A stretch of 64,000 nucleotides of DNA from the NCBI RefSeq assembly GCF_900100945.1, contig NZ_FNCG01000011.1, positions 170,552-234,551 on the forward strand, in the 5' to 3' direction. Made by a program: the position numbers and the translations under genes. Positions 25,989-34,659 of this stretch are shown here, one piece after another. Under the pieces are notes generated by a model that worked only from the letters and a program-made list of their open reading frames with translations, did no database searches and had not been told where the DNA came from. Source of the stretch: Mucilaginibacter gossypii. Its GTDB lineage: Bacteria; Bacteroidota; Bacteroidia; Sphingobacteriales; Sphingobacteriaceae. Numbering within the stretch: the stretch's first letter is position 1; the number at the start of each line of letters is the position of its first letter.

Positions 25989-26271
25989 ACGAGGCTGTAT
26001 CATAAATAATCGTGATACGGCCTTTTTTTGACTTATTCGGATACTCAAGCTATATATAGTTTTGGGTCGGCTCTACTGACAAAAAGGGGGTTAACAGGGT
26101 TAACATAATTTAGTGGTAATTTTTACTTAAACTATTTATAATCAAATAATTAAGTGTTTTTAGGCCAAAAATGTGTTAACCCCCTTTTTGTATAAATATG
26201 ATCGGCTAAACTTCAATTCAAAGGTAATACAACACCAAGGGGCGTCAATTTGATTTATGATACAACCTCGT
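25989..26271. mobile_element. MITE-like element with nested inverted repeats
   Basis: ACGAGGCTGTATCATAAAT (25989-26007) and ATTTATGATACAACCTCGT (26253-26271) are inverted copies with 18 of 19 matches. Nested inside, ACAAAAAGGGGGTTAACA (26079-26096) and TGTTAACCCCCTTTTTGT (26174-26191) are exact 18-base inverted copies. The 283-base unit has no gene. GAGGCTGTATCA-type ends resemble insertion-sequence termini. No clear target-site duplication was found. Confidence 0.6.
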
Positions 26272-26310
26272 CTTTTATTCTGTAATTCAATAATTCTGAA
26301 AATTCTGATT

Positions 26311-26847
26311 TCAGACAGTAAGCTTTCCTTCAACCGAATCATCAATGGTTTTACCAATAGCAGCACCGGCGAGCCGTTTTACAAATGCGATGGCATTACC
26401 ATGCTTATTATCCCAGTAATAGCCCTCGGTAGGTTCAACTTTAATAACGCTGATGCGCGGATCGTCAATACCTTCGGTAAACCATACTTTTAATGTGGGT
26501 TCCCATAGTTCTTTGATCTTTTCCTTGTCTTCGGTGATAGTTGCAATTCCGTAGAGATTTAAAAAATCAGAATATCCTGATCCCTGGAAAAGCAGGTGAA
26601 CAAATGGGTCTTTAGCCAGCTCGTCGTTTTTGTGGCTGTCATTAGCGCTTAGAAACCAGAAATTACCTTCCTCATCAATTTTCTGCGCAGACATTGGTCG
26701 CACGGAAGCAGGTACACCTGTTTTAATGTTACTTACAAAAAAGCAGCTTTTAGCACTTTCGGCAAGTTCCTTGATTTTAGCCAATGCCTCCTGACCGTTA
26801 AGGTCTTGCATGTTATCTTCCGGCTGTTGTTGATTGATACTATCCAT
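26311..26847 (-). CDS. pyridoxamine 5'-phosphate oxidase-fold (general stress) protein
   Basis: A 178-residue protein with the split-barrel FMN-binding fold of the PNPOx-like general stress protein 26 group: CFFVSN, TGVPASVRPMSAQKIDEEGNFWF, HLLFQG and GIATITEDKEKIKELWEP match the usual strands. Proteins of this group bind flavin and are linked to stress responses; true PNP oxidase activity is unlikely. The acidic, Gln-rich first 12 residues may be an extension, since a second Met follows at residue 13. Confidence 0.82.
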   Translation of the reverse strand: MDSINQQQPEDNMQDLNGQEALAKIKELAESAKSCFFVSNIKTGVPASVRPMSAQKIDEEGNFWFLSANDSHKNDELAKDPFVHLLFQGSGYSDFLNLYGIATITEDKEKIKELWEPTLKVWFTEGIDDPRISVIKVEPTEGYYWDNKHGNAIAFVKRLAGAAIGKTIDDSVEGKLTV

Positions 26848-26965
26848 GTTTTAAGTTTTGTTGGTAAATGTTATAAGAGTAACCAATCAAAAACTCAATT
26901 GTGTGCGGTGTTTTAACTTAATGGATAATTATTTATTTATAAGTGATGGTGTTTTGGGTGGATTT

Positions 26966-26996
26966 AACTTACGAAGTTTTCAAAACTTCGTAAGTT
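26966..26996. repeat. REP palindrome, copy 1 (3' side of RAYT)
   Basis: AACTTACGAAGTTTT, one C, then the exact reverse complement: a perfect 31-base palindrome with 15-base arms. It lies 28 bases past the RAYT stop (minus strand). An identical-arm copy is at 27590-27620. Confidence 0.85.
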
Positions 26997-27023
26997 TTAC
27001 AGTGCACCAAGAAAAGCATCGTG

Positions 27024-27632
27024 CTATTTTACATAAGGTATATCACGCTCATCAACAGAGATTTTGTGATCATTTATGAAATGTTCCAAACCTCCAAACC
27101 ATTCTAATACATCATGTTTGTTCAATACAGTTTTTTTTGCTGATAAATAAGCTGGGTAAGATGAGTATTTATAATCGCTGATGTCTGTTACAAGATTGGC
27201 GATCACTGGATTTTGATGTATGTAAGTGATAATCCTTGTATAGTAACTATCAGAATCAATTTCTGAAGCTTTGTATCTACCTTGAAATAAGCTGCCAACT
27301 CTATTATATTTTTTATTGATTGCTTTTGAATAAGAGATAAAAAAGTTTTTGATACCAGTTTCAAACGACTGCTGATCGTTTACCATGATAAAAAAGTGAA
27401 AGTGGTTTGGCATCAGGCAATAAGCATATACTTCGCAAAAGGGTAAAACGTGTTTCTTGAATTGGTTCAGAAAGAAAATGTAATTATCGTTTTCGAAAAA
27501 GATAGGTTCTTTATTATTACCCCGGTTGTAAATGTGATAGTAGGTGTTGTCGCTTATTTTCACTTGTAGATTTGTCAATCGGTCAACCAAACTTACGAAG
27601 TTTTTAAAACTTCGTAAGTTAATATCAAGCAT
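27024..27632 (-). CDS. REP-associated tyrosine transposase (RAYT, Y1_Tnp)
   Basis: A 202-residue single-strand transposase of the IS200/IS605-like Y1 family. YYHIYNRGNNK (31-41) opens the fold, HFH at 77-79 is the HUH metal-binding motif, and Tyr101 (YSKAINKKYN) is the likely catalytic tyrosine; LFQGRYK follows. Identical-arm palindromes flank the gene, the usual substrates of RAYTs. Residues 5-15 are encoded by one palindrome, so a downstream GTG (codon 24) could be the true start. The ATG shares one base with the stop of the exonuclease gene. Confidence 0.85.
   Translation of the reverse strand: MLDINLRSFKNFVSLVDRLTNLQVKISDNTYYHIYNRGNNKEPIFFENDNYIFFLNQFKKHVLPFCEVYAYCLMPNHFHFFIMVNDQQSFETGIKNFFISYSKAINKKYNRVGSLFQGRYKASEIDSDSYYTRIITYIHQNPVIANLVTDISDYKYSSYPAYLSAKKTVLNKHDVLEWFGGLEHFINDHKISVDERDIPYVK
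27590..27620. repeat. REP palindrome, copy 2 (5' side of RAYT)
   Basis: AACTTACGAAGTTTT, one T, then the exact reverse complement. The arms are identical to copy 1; only the central base differs. It lies 12 bases past the exonuclease stop and inside the first RAYT codons. Confidence 0.85.
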
Positions 27633-28996
27633 TACCCAAATACCACCATCCTATCGGGATATTTGGAAGCGTAAGTAGCTACAATATTTTTGATGTAATC
27701 ATTCCCCGGGTAGGGTGTAAGATGGCTTTTGAGTTGCTGTACGTTATCCGCGTCAAAATAATGGGAGATATAACCCATACCATAAAACTGACCTTTTTCT
27801 ACCAGGATACAACTATGTTCATCGCCGGTACGGCCTTCATCCCGGATAGCGTAAGTTGGCAAGGCTTGTTTAAGCTGATCAATGGCATTGTTTACCTTCT
27901 CATTATAACTTTCCGGAGTTTCAACACCTTCACACGCGCATGCACTCCCGGCTGTACCGGTACATGGCTCATTGTTTTTTTGTATAAAACAAAGCTTAGG
28001 GCAAAGGTCAAAACCTTCTATCAGTTTGTTGAGCAGGTTATAGCCATCAAGCAGAGAATTGCAGGTATATATCGGGTCGCTGTATTTACGGTATTTATCA
28101 ACCGCCAGGCGAATATAGCCACGCTGATCTTCAAAAGCATAAAGACAAAAAGCGTTTTCAAAGCGTTTCAACGAACGGTTGTATTTAGGCCACAGGCGTT
28201 TAATTTCAATAGCTTCCAGTACAAAGGCTATAAGCTCGGTACCGCAAAGCTGATAGCTGATCTGGTAAATATTACGTAAAAATTCCTGGCGTTGAAAGCC
28301 TGGGTTATTGCCAGTGAAATGGCTGCTTACGCGTTTTTTAACGTTTTTGGCTTTACCTACATATATTACCTTGCCTTTTTGATCATGAAAATAATATACA
28401 CCTGGTGTATAAGGCAACTGGTCTATATCCTTTTTAGATAGGTTAGGCGGCAACACCTGATCCTTTGAACCTTGCTTAAGGGATTGTTTGATATGGTTCT
28501 CCGTGTCGCTGTTCAGCAGCAAGGTAAATAACTCAGCAGTAGCTTCTGCATCCCCCATAGCCCTGTGGCGACTTTGGTTATCAATACCTAAATGTTTGCA
28601 TAACCGGCCAAGGCTATATGATGGTAAACCGGGCAGTATCTTGCGACCAAGCCTTACCGTGCACAGCTTATTGGTTTGCAAATCATATCCCGCAGCAGCA
28701 AGGTGATATCTTACAAAAGAAAAATCGAAGTTTACATTATGGGCAACAAAGATCTTACCGTGAATAAGGTGATAAATATCTGCAGCTACATCTTCAAAAG
28801 GAGGAGCGTTCTGCACCATCTCATTGGTAATGCCGGTTAGCGCACTGATATAAATAGGGATTTCACGCTGCGGGTTCACAAGCGTTTCGAAGCGCTTCAC
28901 AACCTTTTTGCCATCATGTATGCATATGGCAATCTCGGTAATACCATTAGCACTTGCATGCCCCCCGGTGGTTTCTATATCGACAATTGCATACAT
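27632..28996 (-). CDS. exonuclease (DnaQ-like) fused to GIY-YIG nuclease domain
   Basis: A 454-residue fusion. The N-terminal 170 residues are a DEDDh exonuclease: VDIETTG with Asp6 and Glu8, HNVNFD, and RHRAMGDAEAT with the final His and Asp. A GIY-YIG domain follows (about 195-275: PGVYYFHDQKGKVIYVGKAKNVKKR), as in UvrC and Cho. The C-terminal part contains a Cys cluster (CFIQKNNEPC, SACACEG). Such proteins are taken as DNA repair or epsilon-like proofreading nucleases. Intact, and ended immediately beside the RAYT element. Confidence 0.9.
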   Translation of the reverse strand: MYAIVDIETTGGHASANGITEIAICIHDGKKVVKRFETLVNPQREIPIYISALTGITNEMVQNAPPFEDVAADIYHLIHGKIFVAHNVNFDFSFVRYHLAAAGYDLQTNKLCTVRLGRKILPGLPSYSLGRLCKHLGIDNQSRHRAMGDAEATAELFTLLLNSDTENHIKQSLKQGSKDQVLPPNLSKKDIDQLPYTPGVYYFHDQKGKVIYVGKAKNVKKRVSSHFTGNNPGFQRQEFLRNIYQISYQLCGTELIAFVLEAIEIKRLWPKYNRSLKRFENAFCLYAFEDQRGYIRLAVDKYRKYSDPIYTCNSLLDGYNLLNKLIEGFDLCPKLCFIQKNNEPCTGTAGSACACEGVETPESYNEKVNNAIDQLKQALPTYAIRDEGRTGDEHSCILVEKGQFYGMGYISHYFDADNVQQLKSHLTPYPGNDYIKNIVATYASKYPDRMVVFG

Positions 28997-29045
28997 GATA
29001 TTTCAAATGTAATACAAAATTTGCTAATTATTTTAGTTGAGTTTA

Positions 29046-29205
29046 AAAAAGTCGGGAAGTCGGAAAGTCCGCAGTCGGAAAGTTTTTTGTTTAAAAAGGA
29101 TCGCCCAGCTTATAAAAACAGAAAGGCAAAAGAAAAGCCCCTGAGAAACTTTCCCAGGGGCTTAAATATCTTTCGGACTTTCCGACTGCGGACTTCCGAC
29201 TAAAG
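29046..29205. repeat. inverted AGTCGGAAAGTCCG repeat flanking a terminator
   Basis: GTCGGGAAGTCGGAAAGTCC and neighbours (29051-29090) reappear inverted as GGACTTTCCGACTGCGGAC (29174-29192). The inner hairpin at 29135-29163 sits between the halves. The same vocabulary occurs at 37617-37735. Confidence 0.7.
29135..29163 (-). terminator. hairpin terminator downstream of yidC
   Basis: AAGCCCCTG (29135-29143) pairs with CAGGGGCTT (29155-29163). Read on the minus strand it is followed by TTCTTTTGCC, so it fits as the yidC operon terminator. Confidence 0.65.
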
Positions 29206-29221
29206 ACTAAAGACTAAAAAC

Positions 29222-31072
29222 TTAAGACTTCTTATTCTTATTAGCCTGGATCTGTTGTTGCTGACGCATCATTTCTTCCATTTTGGCACCAAAGCCCGAT
29301 TTTTTCTTCTTAGAGTTATCTTCAGGTTTCTTTTTGTTTTCCTGGATCTGGGCATGGATCTTTTTATCATCAACCATGAATTTGATCAGGTATTGCTGTA
29401 AAAAGGTGAACATGTTGGCCAAAAAGTAATAATAGTTCAAACCGGCAGGGTAGCTGTTAAGCGTGAACAGGAATACCAAAGGAGTGATGTAACCAATGTA
29501 TTTCATTTGCCCTGTAGCACCGGAGATCTGGTTGTTGAAATAAGTATAGATCAACGTTGAAATGGTCATCAGTAAACACATTAAACTAATGTGGTTAACG
29601 CCGCCAAGGAAAGCTATCGGAGCGAATTTAATAACCGAATCATAAGTTGAAAGATCATGCATCCACAGGAAACTTTCGCCCCTTAGCTCAAATAAACTTG
29701 GGAAAAAGCGGAAGAACGCAATAACTATAGGCATCTGGATCAGCAATGGTAAACAGCCGCCCAATGGGTTAACACCTGCCTTTTTGTACAGCTTTAGGTA
29801 CTCCTGTTGTAACAACGTAGGGTTATCCTCACCAACTTTAGCTTTAATTTCATCCATTTCGGGCTTCAGCACACGCATTTTGGCCATTGAAAGGTATGAC
29901 TTGTAAGTAAGAGGTGATAATACCAGCTTAAGCAATACAGTCAATACCAGGATGATCAGACCATAGTTCCAGTTAAACTTGTTAAGGAAGTTAAATACCG
30001 GCAATACCGCGAAACGGTTGATGTATTTTAATGGTCCCCAGCCAAGGTTAACCAGTTTATCAAGGTCATGCCCCTGGTCTTTAAGCGTATTAAAACGGTT
30101 GGGTCCAAAGTAAAACTCCAAGGGTAAAGAACCATCTGTGCCGCGGGTAAGCGACAGGTCGGCTTTCATTTGTTTTACATCGGTGGTATCGTTAAAATCA
30201 GTAGCAACAGCAACATCTGTTTTGGTAATGCCGCCTTTAGCTATCAGCACATTTGAAAAGAAGTGCTGTTTAAAAGCAACCCAGGCCATTTTTTTATCGC
30301 TGATGCTTTTTTGATCGTTTTTGCCTTCGCTTAGGTAATCAGCATCCCCATCGGTATTATAATAGTACACCGTTGAATACTGACGCTCCATTTTGATGTC
30401 TTTTTCCTGTTTGCGCAGGCTGGTGGCCCAGTTAAGGTTAATGGTGCTGCTGTTGGCAATAACGCCGTCAAGACCGGTAGGCTTAATGGTTAGCCCAAGT
30501 TTAAAACCATCACCTTTTAAACTGTATACATAATCAATATATTGGGTGGGGCTATAGCTCAAACGCATAGTAACCGAACCTGAATCTTTTTCGGCTATGT
30601 TAAGTTCTTTTGCACTTGGGGTAAAATAGTAATTGTTGGTATTGATATTGGCAACACCGGCGGCAAACTTCAATCCAAATTGGTTATTGTCACCACTGAA
30701 AAGCACCAGGGGCTTCTTATCAAAAGTTTTGTAGTTTTTTAACTCAACGGAAGCTACTTTGCCTCCGTGGGTGCTTAATTTAATAAGCAACTCTTTATTA
30801 CCAATGGTAACAAACTCTTCTTTACCAACAGATGCGGCGCCGAAAGGCATTTTTAACAAGGCCGAGTCAACTTTGGCTGTTTTGGCGGTATCAAACTTAG
30901 CTGTGGTTTTAGCAGCAGCGGCAGCTACAGCGGCACCAGCTTTTTTCAGCGAATCCTGGTGCTGTACCTCGCGCTCTTTTTTAAGGTCGGCTTCTGATGG
31001 CTTTAAAAAGTATATCGAGCCGGCAATGATCGCCATGATCAGGAATAATCCTGTAAACGTATTTTTATCCAT
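29222..31072 (-). CDS. yidC: membrane protein insertase YidC
   Basis: A 616-residue Gram-negative-type YidC. An N-terminal helix (about 7-22) is followed by the large periplasmic beta-domain (about 65-350), then the conserved insertase core with helices from about 365 to 560 (FNWNYGLIILVLTVLLKLVLSPLTYKSYLSMAKM, GCLPLLIQMPIVIAFFRFF). The C-terminal tail is basic and Gln-rich (KKKPEDNSKKKKSG, QQQQIQANKNKKS), expected to face ribosomes. It inserts inner-membrane proteins with or without SecYEG. pyrG lies 22 bases upstream on the same strand. Confidence 0.95.
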   Translation of the reverse strand: MDKNTFTGLFLIMAIIAGSIYFLKPSEADLKKEREVQHQDSLKKAGAAVAAAAAKTTAKFDTAKTAKVDSALLKMPFGAASVGKEEFVTIGNKELLIKLSTHGGKVASVELKNYKTFDKKPLVLFSGDNNQFGLKFAAGVANINTNNYYFTPSAKELNIAEKDSGSVTMRLSYSPTQYIDYVYSLKGDGFKLGLTIKPTGLDGVIANSSTINLNWATSLRKQEKDIKMERQYSTVYYYNTDGDADYLSEGKNDQKSISDKKMAWVAFKQHFFSNVLIAKGGITKTDVAVATDFNDTTDVKQMKADLSLTRGTDGSLPLEFYFGPNRFNTLKDQGHDLDKLVNLGWGPLKYINRFAVLPVFNFLNKFNWNYGLIILVLTVLLKLVLSPLTYKSYLSMAKMRVLKPEMDEIKAKVGEDNPTLLQQEYLKLYKKAGVNPLGGCLPLLIQMPIVIAFFRFFPSLFELRGESFLWMHDLSTYDSVIKFAPIAFLGGVNHISLMCLLMTISTLIYTYFNNQISGATGQMKYIGYITPLVFLFTLNSYPAGLNYYYFLANMFTFLQQYLIKFMVDDKKIHAQIQENKKKPEDNSKKKKSGFGAKMEEMMRQQQQIQANKNKKS

Positions 31073-31094
31073 TATCTAATTATCGTACAATTAC

Positions 31095-32705
31095 TTATTT
31101 TTTGCGGGCATAAGCCAGCGAAGCGGCGACAAAGTTAATAAAAAGTGGGTGTGGATTAGCAACTGTTGATTTTAATTCGGGGTGAAATTGCGAACCAACA
31201 AAAAACGGGTGGTTTTTTAACTCAACAATCTCCACCAGGCCATTGTCAGGATTTATGCCGGATGGGGTAAGGCCGGCGGCCTCATATTGCTTAAGATACT
31301 CGTTATTAAACTCATAACGGTGACGGTGCCTTTCCGAAATGTGGTTTTTTCCGTAAATAGCCGCTGCTTTAGTGCCTTTTTTAATATCGCAGGGATAAGC
31401 GCCTAAACGCATGGTACCGCCTTTGTTGGTGATGTTTTTCTGATCTTCCATCATGCCGATAACCGGGTAAGGGGTTTCGGGATTCATTTCGGTACTGTTG
31501 GCACCCTCAAAACCTAATACGTTACGGCCAAACTCAACTACCGCACATTGCATACCTAAACAAATACCAAAGAAAGGGATATTATTTTCGCGCACATGGC
31601 GGATAGCCTGGATCTTGCCTTCAAAACCACGCTCGCCAAATCCTGGGGCAACCAGTACGCCATGCATACCTTTTAATTTTTCAACAGCGTTTTCGGGCGT
31701 AAGCTGTTCCGAAGGGATATATTCAACCCGCACTTTACATTCCTGTTTAGCGCCCGCATGGATAAAGGCTTCGGTAATAGATTTATAAGCATCCGGCAAC
31801 TCCACATATTTACCAACCAGCGCAATGCGCACGTCAGCAGTTGGGTTTTTGAGGCGACCAAGAAACTCCTTCCAGTTTTCAAGGTTTGGCTCATTTTTGT
31901 GCGGAAGTTTTAATTTGGTCAATACGGTTTTGTCAAGCTGTTCTTTCAGCATTAACAGGGGTACATCGTAAATACTTGGTGCGTCAATCGACTCAATAAC
32001 AGCATTGATATTCACGTTACAAAACAGCGCTATCTTTTTGCGGATATCGTTGGTAAGGTGGTGTTCGGTACGGCAAACCAGGATATCGGGCTGGATACCA
32101 TACTCTAATAACATTTTTACCGAGTGCTGCGTAGGTTTGGTTTTTAATTCGCCTGCTGCTGCAAGGAATGGTACCAGTGTAAGATGGATAACCAGAGAGT
32201 TAGCCGATCCAATTTCCCAGCGGAATTGCCTTACAGCCTCAATATATGGTAATGATTCAATATCGCCTACAGTACCGCCAAGCTCGGTGATCACGATATC
32301 GTAATCGCCGCTTTCGCCCAATATGCGGAAGTTTCTTTTTATTTCATCGGTAATGTGGGGCACTACCTGTACAGTTTTTCCTAAAAAAGCCCCTTCACGT
32401 TCTTTATTAATTACATTTTGATAAATGCGGCCGGTAGTGATGTTGTTGGCCTTTGACGTAGGAGTGTTCAGAAAACGCTCGTAGTGGCCAAGGTCAAGAT
32501 CGGTTTCTGCACCGTCTTCGGTTACATAGCATTCGCCGTGCTCATAAGGGTTAAGTGTTCCCGGATCAATATTGATGTAAGGATCAAACTTTTGGATGGT
32601 TACGCGGTAACCGCGCGATTGAAGGAGTTTGGCTAAAGAAGCAGAGATTATACCTTTTCCTAACGATGAGGTAACACCGCCCGTAACAAAAATATATTTA
32701 GTCAT
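31095..32705 (-). CDS. pyrG: CTP synthase
   Basis: A 536-residue CTP synthase, the usual length. The N-terminal synthetase domain opens KYIFVTGGVTSSLGKGI with the ATP-binding loop; the C-terminal class I glutamine amidotransferase domain has the nucleophile Cys in FFGICLGMQ and the His/Glu pair in VGSQFHPELKS. It converts UTP to CTP with glutamine. Probably co-transcribed with yidC. A -7 element lies about 60 bases upstream. Confidence 0.97.
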   Translation of the reverse strand: MTKYIFVTGGVTSSLGKGIISASLAKLLQSRGYRVTIQKFDPYINIDPGTLNPYEHGECYVTEDGAETDLDLGHYERFLNTPTSKANNITTGRIYQNVINKEREGAFLGKTVQVVPHITDEIKRNFRILGESGDYDIVITELGGTVGDIESLPYIEAVRQFRWEIGSANSLVIHLTLVPFLAAAGELKTKPTQHSVKMLLEYGIQPDILVCRTEHHLTNDIRKKIALFCNVNINAVIESIDAPSIYDVPLLMLKEQLDKTVLTKLKLPHKNEPNLENWKEFLGRLKNPTADVRIALVGKYVELPDAYKSITEAFIHAGAKQECKVRVEYIPSEQLTPENAVEKLKGMHGVLVAPGFGERGFEGKIQAIRHVRENNIPFFGICLGMQCAVVEFGRNVLGFEGANSTEMNPETPYPVIGMMEDQKNITNKGGTMRLGAYPCDIKKGTKAAAIYGKNHISERHRHRYEFNNEYLKQYEAAGLTPSGINPDNGLVEIVELKNHPFFVGSQFHPELKSTVANPHPLFINFVAASLAYARKK

Positions 32706-32764
32706 GATTTTTTTTGAAAATGACCGGGCTTTTATACCACGGCCAATTGTTTCTGTACGGGATA

Positions 32765-32772
32765 CAAAAGTA
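32765..32772 (-). promoter_or_regulatory. candidate -7 element of pyrG
   Basis: On the minus strand TACTTTTG fits TAnnTTTG and would start transcription about 50 bases before the pyrG ATG. No TTG at the usual -33 distance was seen. Confidence 0.4.
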
Positions 32773-32861
32773 AGAAAATTTTCACGCTTCGGTATATCTG
32801 TTTTTCAAAAAATAGAACTGTAAATATCTTTTGTTTGTAATCGGTTTTTACAGAGTGTATT

Positions 32862-33005
32862 ATGCGCGTTTTTGAAGCGGATACTTTTATAAACGGAAGT
32901 GAACTGGTTGATGGCTTTAACGGCGATAATCCTGGTAAGGTTCCCGTAACGGGTGGTTTGGCCGGTGACGCTGCCCGGTTACCATCTGATATAATGAATA
33001 CGTAA
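32862..33005 (+). pseudogene. remnant of a FIST-domain gene
   Basis: The gap of 534 bases between pyrG and kdsB holds a 47-codon frame that ends at a TAA at 33003. Its residues (FINGSELVDGFN, PVTGGLAGDAARL) match the FIST N domain, where ING-SEL and VTGGLAGDG are hallmarks of these sensor proteins, normally several hundred residues long. Only this core survives. A second frame (32998-33141, in a different phase) contains a strand-like FGTVGLFVYMGSSTDY that I cannot place. The rest of the gap shows nothing. Confidence 0.55.
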
Positions 33006-33239
33006 TTTCAGCCTTTTTTCTCGAGCTGTGCCTCCAAAAAGCTGCTGTTTCGGCACTGTTGGCCTGTTTGTTTACATGGGTAGCAGTACAGACTATAATG
33101 ACTTTTCCAACTCAACCGCGGTTACTGAAATTGTGTTTTAAAGCCTTTACGCGGCGCGCTTAATCTTATATGGATTAAGAATAACAATGTTATCACTACA
33201 AGAAGTGTTAACTTATAATTGGGAGGATTAAATCAGAAA

Positions 33240-33974
33240 CTATATATCAAACTTCAATTTCTCCAAATCCTCCGGTACATCAACGGCATGGGTTTCCAGT
33301 TCGGTTTCTGCAACTTTAATGCGGTAGCCATTATCTATCCAGCGAAGTTGCTCAAGGCTTTCTGCCTTTTCAAGCGGGGATACCGATAGTTTGGTAACTT
33401 CCTGCAATATATCTGCGCGATAACCGTAAATGCCAATGTGTTTAAAAAAGGTGTGAAATTCGAGCCAGTTCTCGGGCTCCTGGCCGCGGATATGGGGCAG
33501 GGTAGCACGGGAGAAATAAATAGCTTCGGATAATTTATTGATCACCACCTTGGGCGAATTGGTATTATGCAGTTCCTGCTCGGTCAGGATCCTTTTTACA
33601 AGAGTGGCCAGTTGGGTATCAGGATCGTTAAAGCAGGCTGTTAATTTGGTGATCTGCTCAGGGTCAATAAAAGGCTCATCGCCCTGGATATTGATGATCA
33701 CATCATACCCGGGGTGCAGGCGGGCAACTTCGGCACAACGGTCGGTACCGCTTTGGTGGTTGGCACCTGTCATCACCGCAACGCCGCCAAAACCGTTTAC
33801 GTGGTTAAAGATCCGGTCGTCATCGGTAGCCACGATAACCTCACTCAGGCTCCGGCATTTTTTTGCCTGCTCATATACACGTTGGATCATAGTTTTACCG
33901 CCGATATCAACCAATGGTTTACCGGGAAAACGGGATGACGCGTAACGGGCTGGGATAATGCCTAAGATTTTCAT
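33240..33974 (-). CDS. kdsB: 3-deoxy-manno-octulosonate cytidylyltransferase
   Basis: A 244-residue CMP-Kdo synthetase. IIPARYASSRFPGKPLVDI opens the nucleotidyltransferase fold, VATDDDRIF and NIQGDEPFIDPEQI are family motifs, and HIGIYGYRADIL closes the sugar site. It activates Kdo with CTP for lipopolysaccharide core synthesis, downstream of KdsC-type phosphatase encoded at 2720. It overlaps the upstream lipoprotein gene by 4 bases. Confidence 0.95.
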   Translation of the reverse strand: MKILGIIPARYASSRFPGKPLVDIGGKTMIQRVYEQAKKCRSLSEVIVATDDDRIFNHVNGFGGVAVMTGANHQSGTDRCAEVARLHPGYDVIINIQGDEPFIDPEQITKLTACFNDPDTQLATLVKRILTEQELHNTNSPKVVINKLSEAIYFSRATLPHIRGQEPENWLEFHTFFKHIGIYGYRADILQEVTKLSVSPLEKAESLEQLRWIDNGYRIKVAETELETHAVDVPEDLEKLKFDI

Positions 33975-34645
33975 TTGATTTTTATTACAATGGTTTTAAA
34001 CATTTGCAAAGCTAATTCCTGATCCTGCTTTGATAAATTACGGCCTGACAGTTGGAAGTTTAAAGTTGATGATTTACTTTGATAATAAATACCAGTAATT
34101 CCTTTTGAAGGATTTTTTGGCCAGATTGTTTTTATAATAAAATCTTGTTTCGACTCTTCATTAAAGTTGTGATCTTTTATCTCTGCAGGGATTTCTATCG
34201 GAATATACACTGTGCTGTCCTTAGTAAGCATATTTGCGATGTAGTCAGCCTTAGGAAATTTGCTTTTTTGCTTAGCTGTAGGTTTATGTATTGAGATTTT
34301 GACTTTTATATTGGGGGCGTCACTATATGTACGTTCTCTATCGCAAAAATCACATCCGCGTTGCCAATCGTTAGTTTTTATATACTCCTGTTCTGATAGT
34401 AATGGGTTATTAGCGTACCCCATCGAACTGATTTCGAAAGAAAGAGTATCGGTTGGAGCAATAATTCTACCTACAAAAGAGTCTATGCCTTGTTCCTGTT
34501 GAAAATGCCAGTTAGGAGGCAACCATAGTTTGAAACCATTCAAACTGAGCAGATGCCATGTGCTGATATTTACTTGTTTTTCTGAACTATGTTCGCAGGA
34601 GAATAAAAGAATAGATAATAAAGCGAAGATCAAAAACTTCTTCAT
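33971..34645 (-). CDS. hypothetical lipoprotein
   Basis: A 224-residue protein with the lipoprotein signal MKKFLIFALLSILLFSC, so Cys17 is probably lipidated. The mature part is about 200 residues of mixed strand and helix without a recognised domain; a Cys pair in CDFCD near 95 may bind metal or form a disulfide. Its stop overlaps the kdsB start by 4 bases, so the two are probably translated together. The deoxynucleoside kinase gene lies 15 bases upstream. Confidence 0.7.
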   Translation of the reverse strand: MKKFLIFALLSILLFSCEHSSEKQVNISTWHLLSLNGFKLWLPPNWHFQQEQGIDSFVGRIIAPTDTLSFEISSMGYANNPLLSEQEYIKTNDWQRGCDFCDRERTYSDAPNIKVKISIHKPTAKQKSKFPKADYIANMLTKDSTVYIPIEIPAEIKDHNFNEESKQDFIIKTIWPKNPSKGITGIYYQSKSSTLNFQLSGRNLSKQDQELALQMFKTIVIKIK

Positions 34646-34659
34646 ACCCTATTAAACTA

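Noticed and set aside
27722..28279. Open frame of 185 codons opposite the exonuclease gene
   Set aside because: Antisense shadow of the GIY-YIG part; no family resemblance.
27632..28996. Exonuclease fused to GIY-YIG as a novelty
   Set aside because: This fusion is a known Bacteroidota and actinobacterial architecture.
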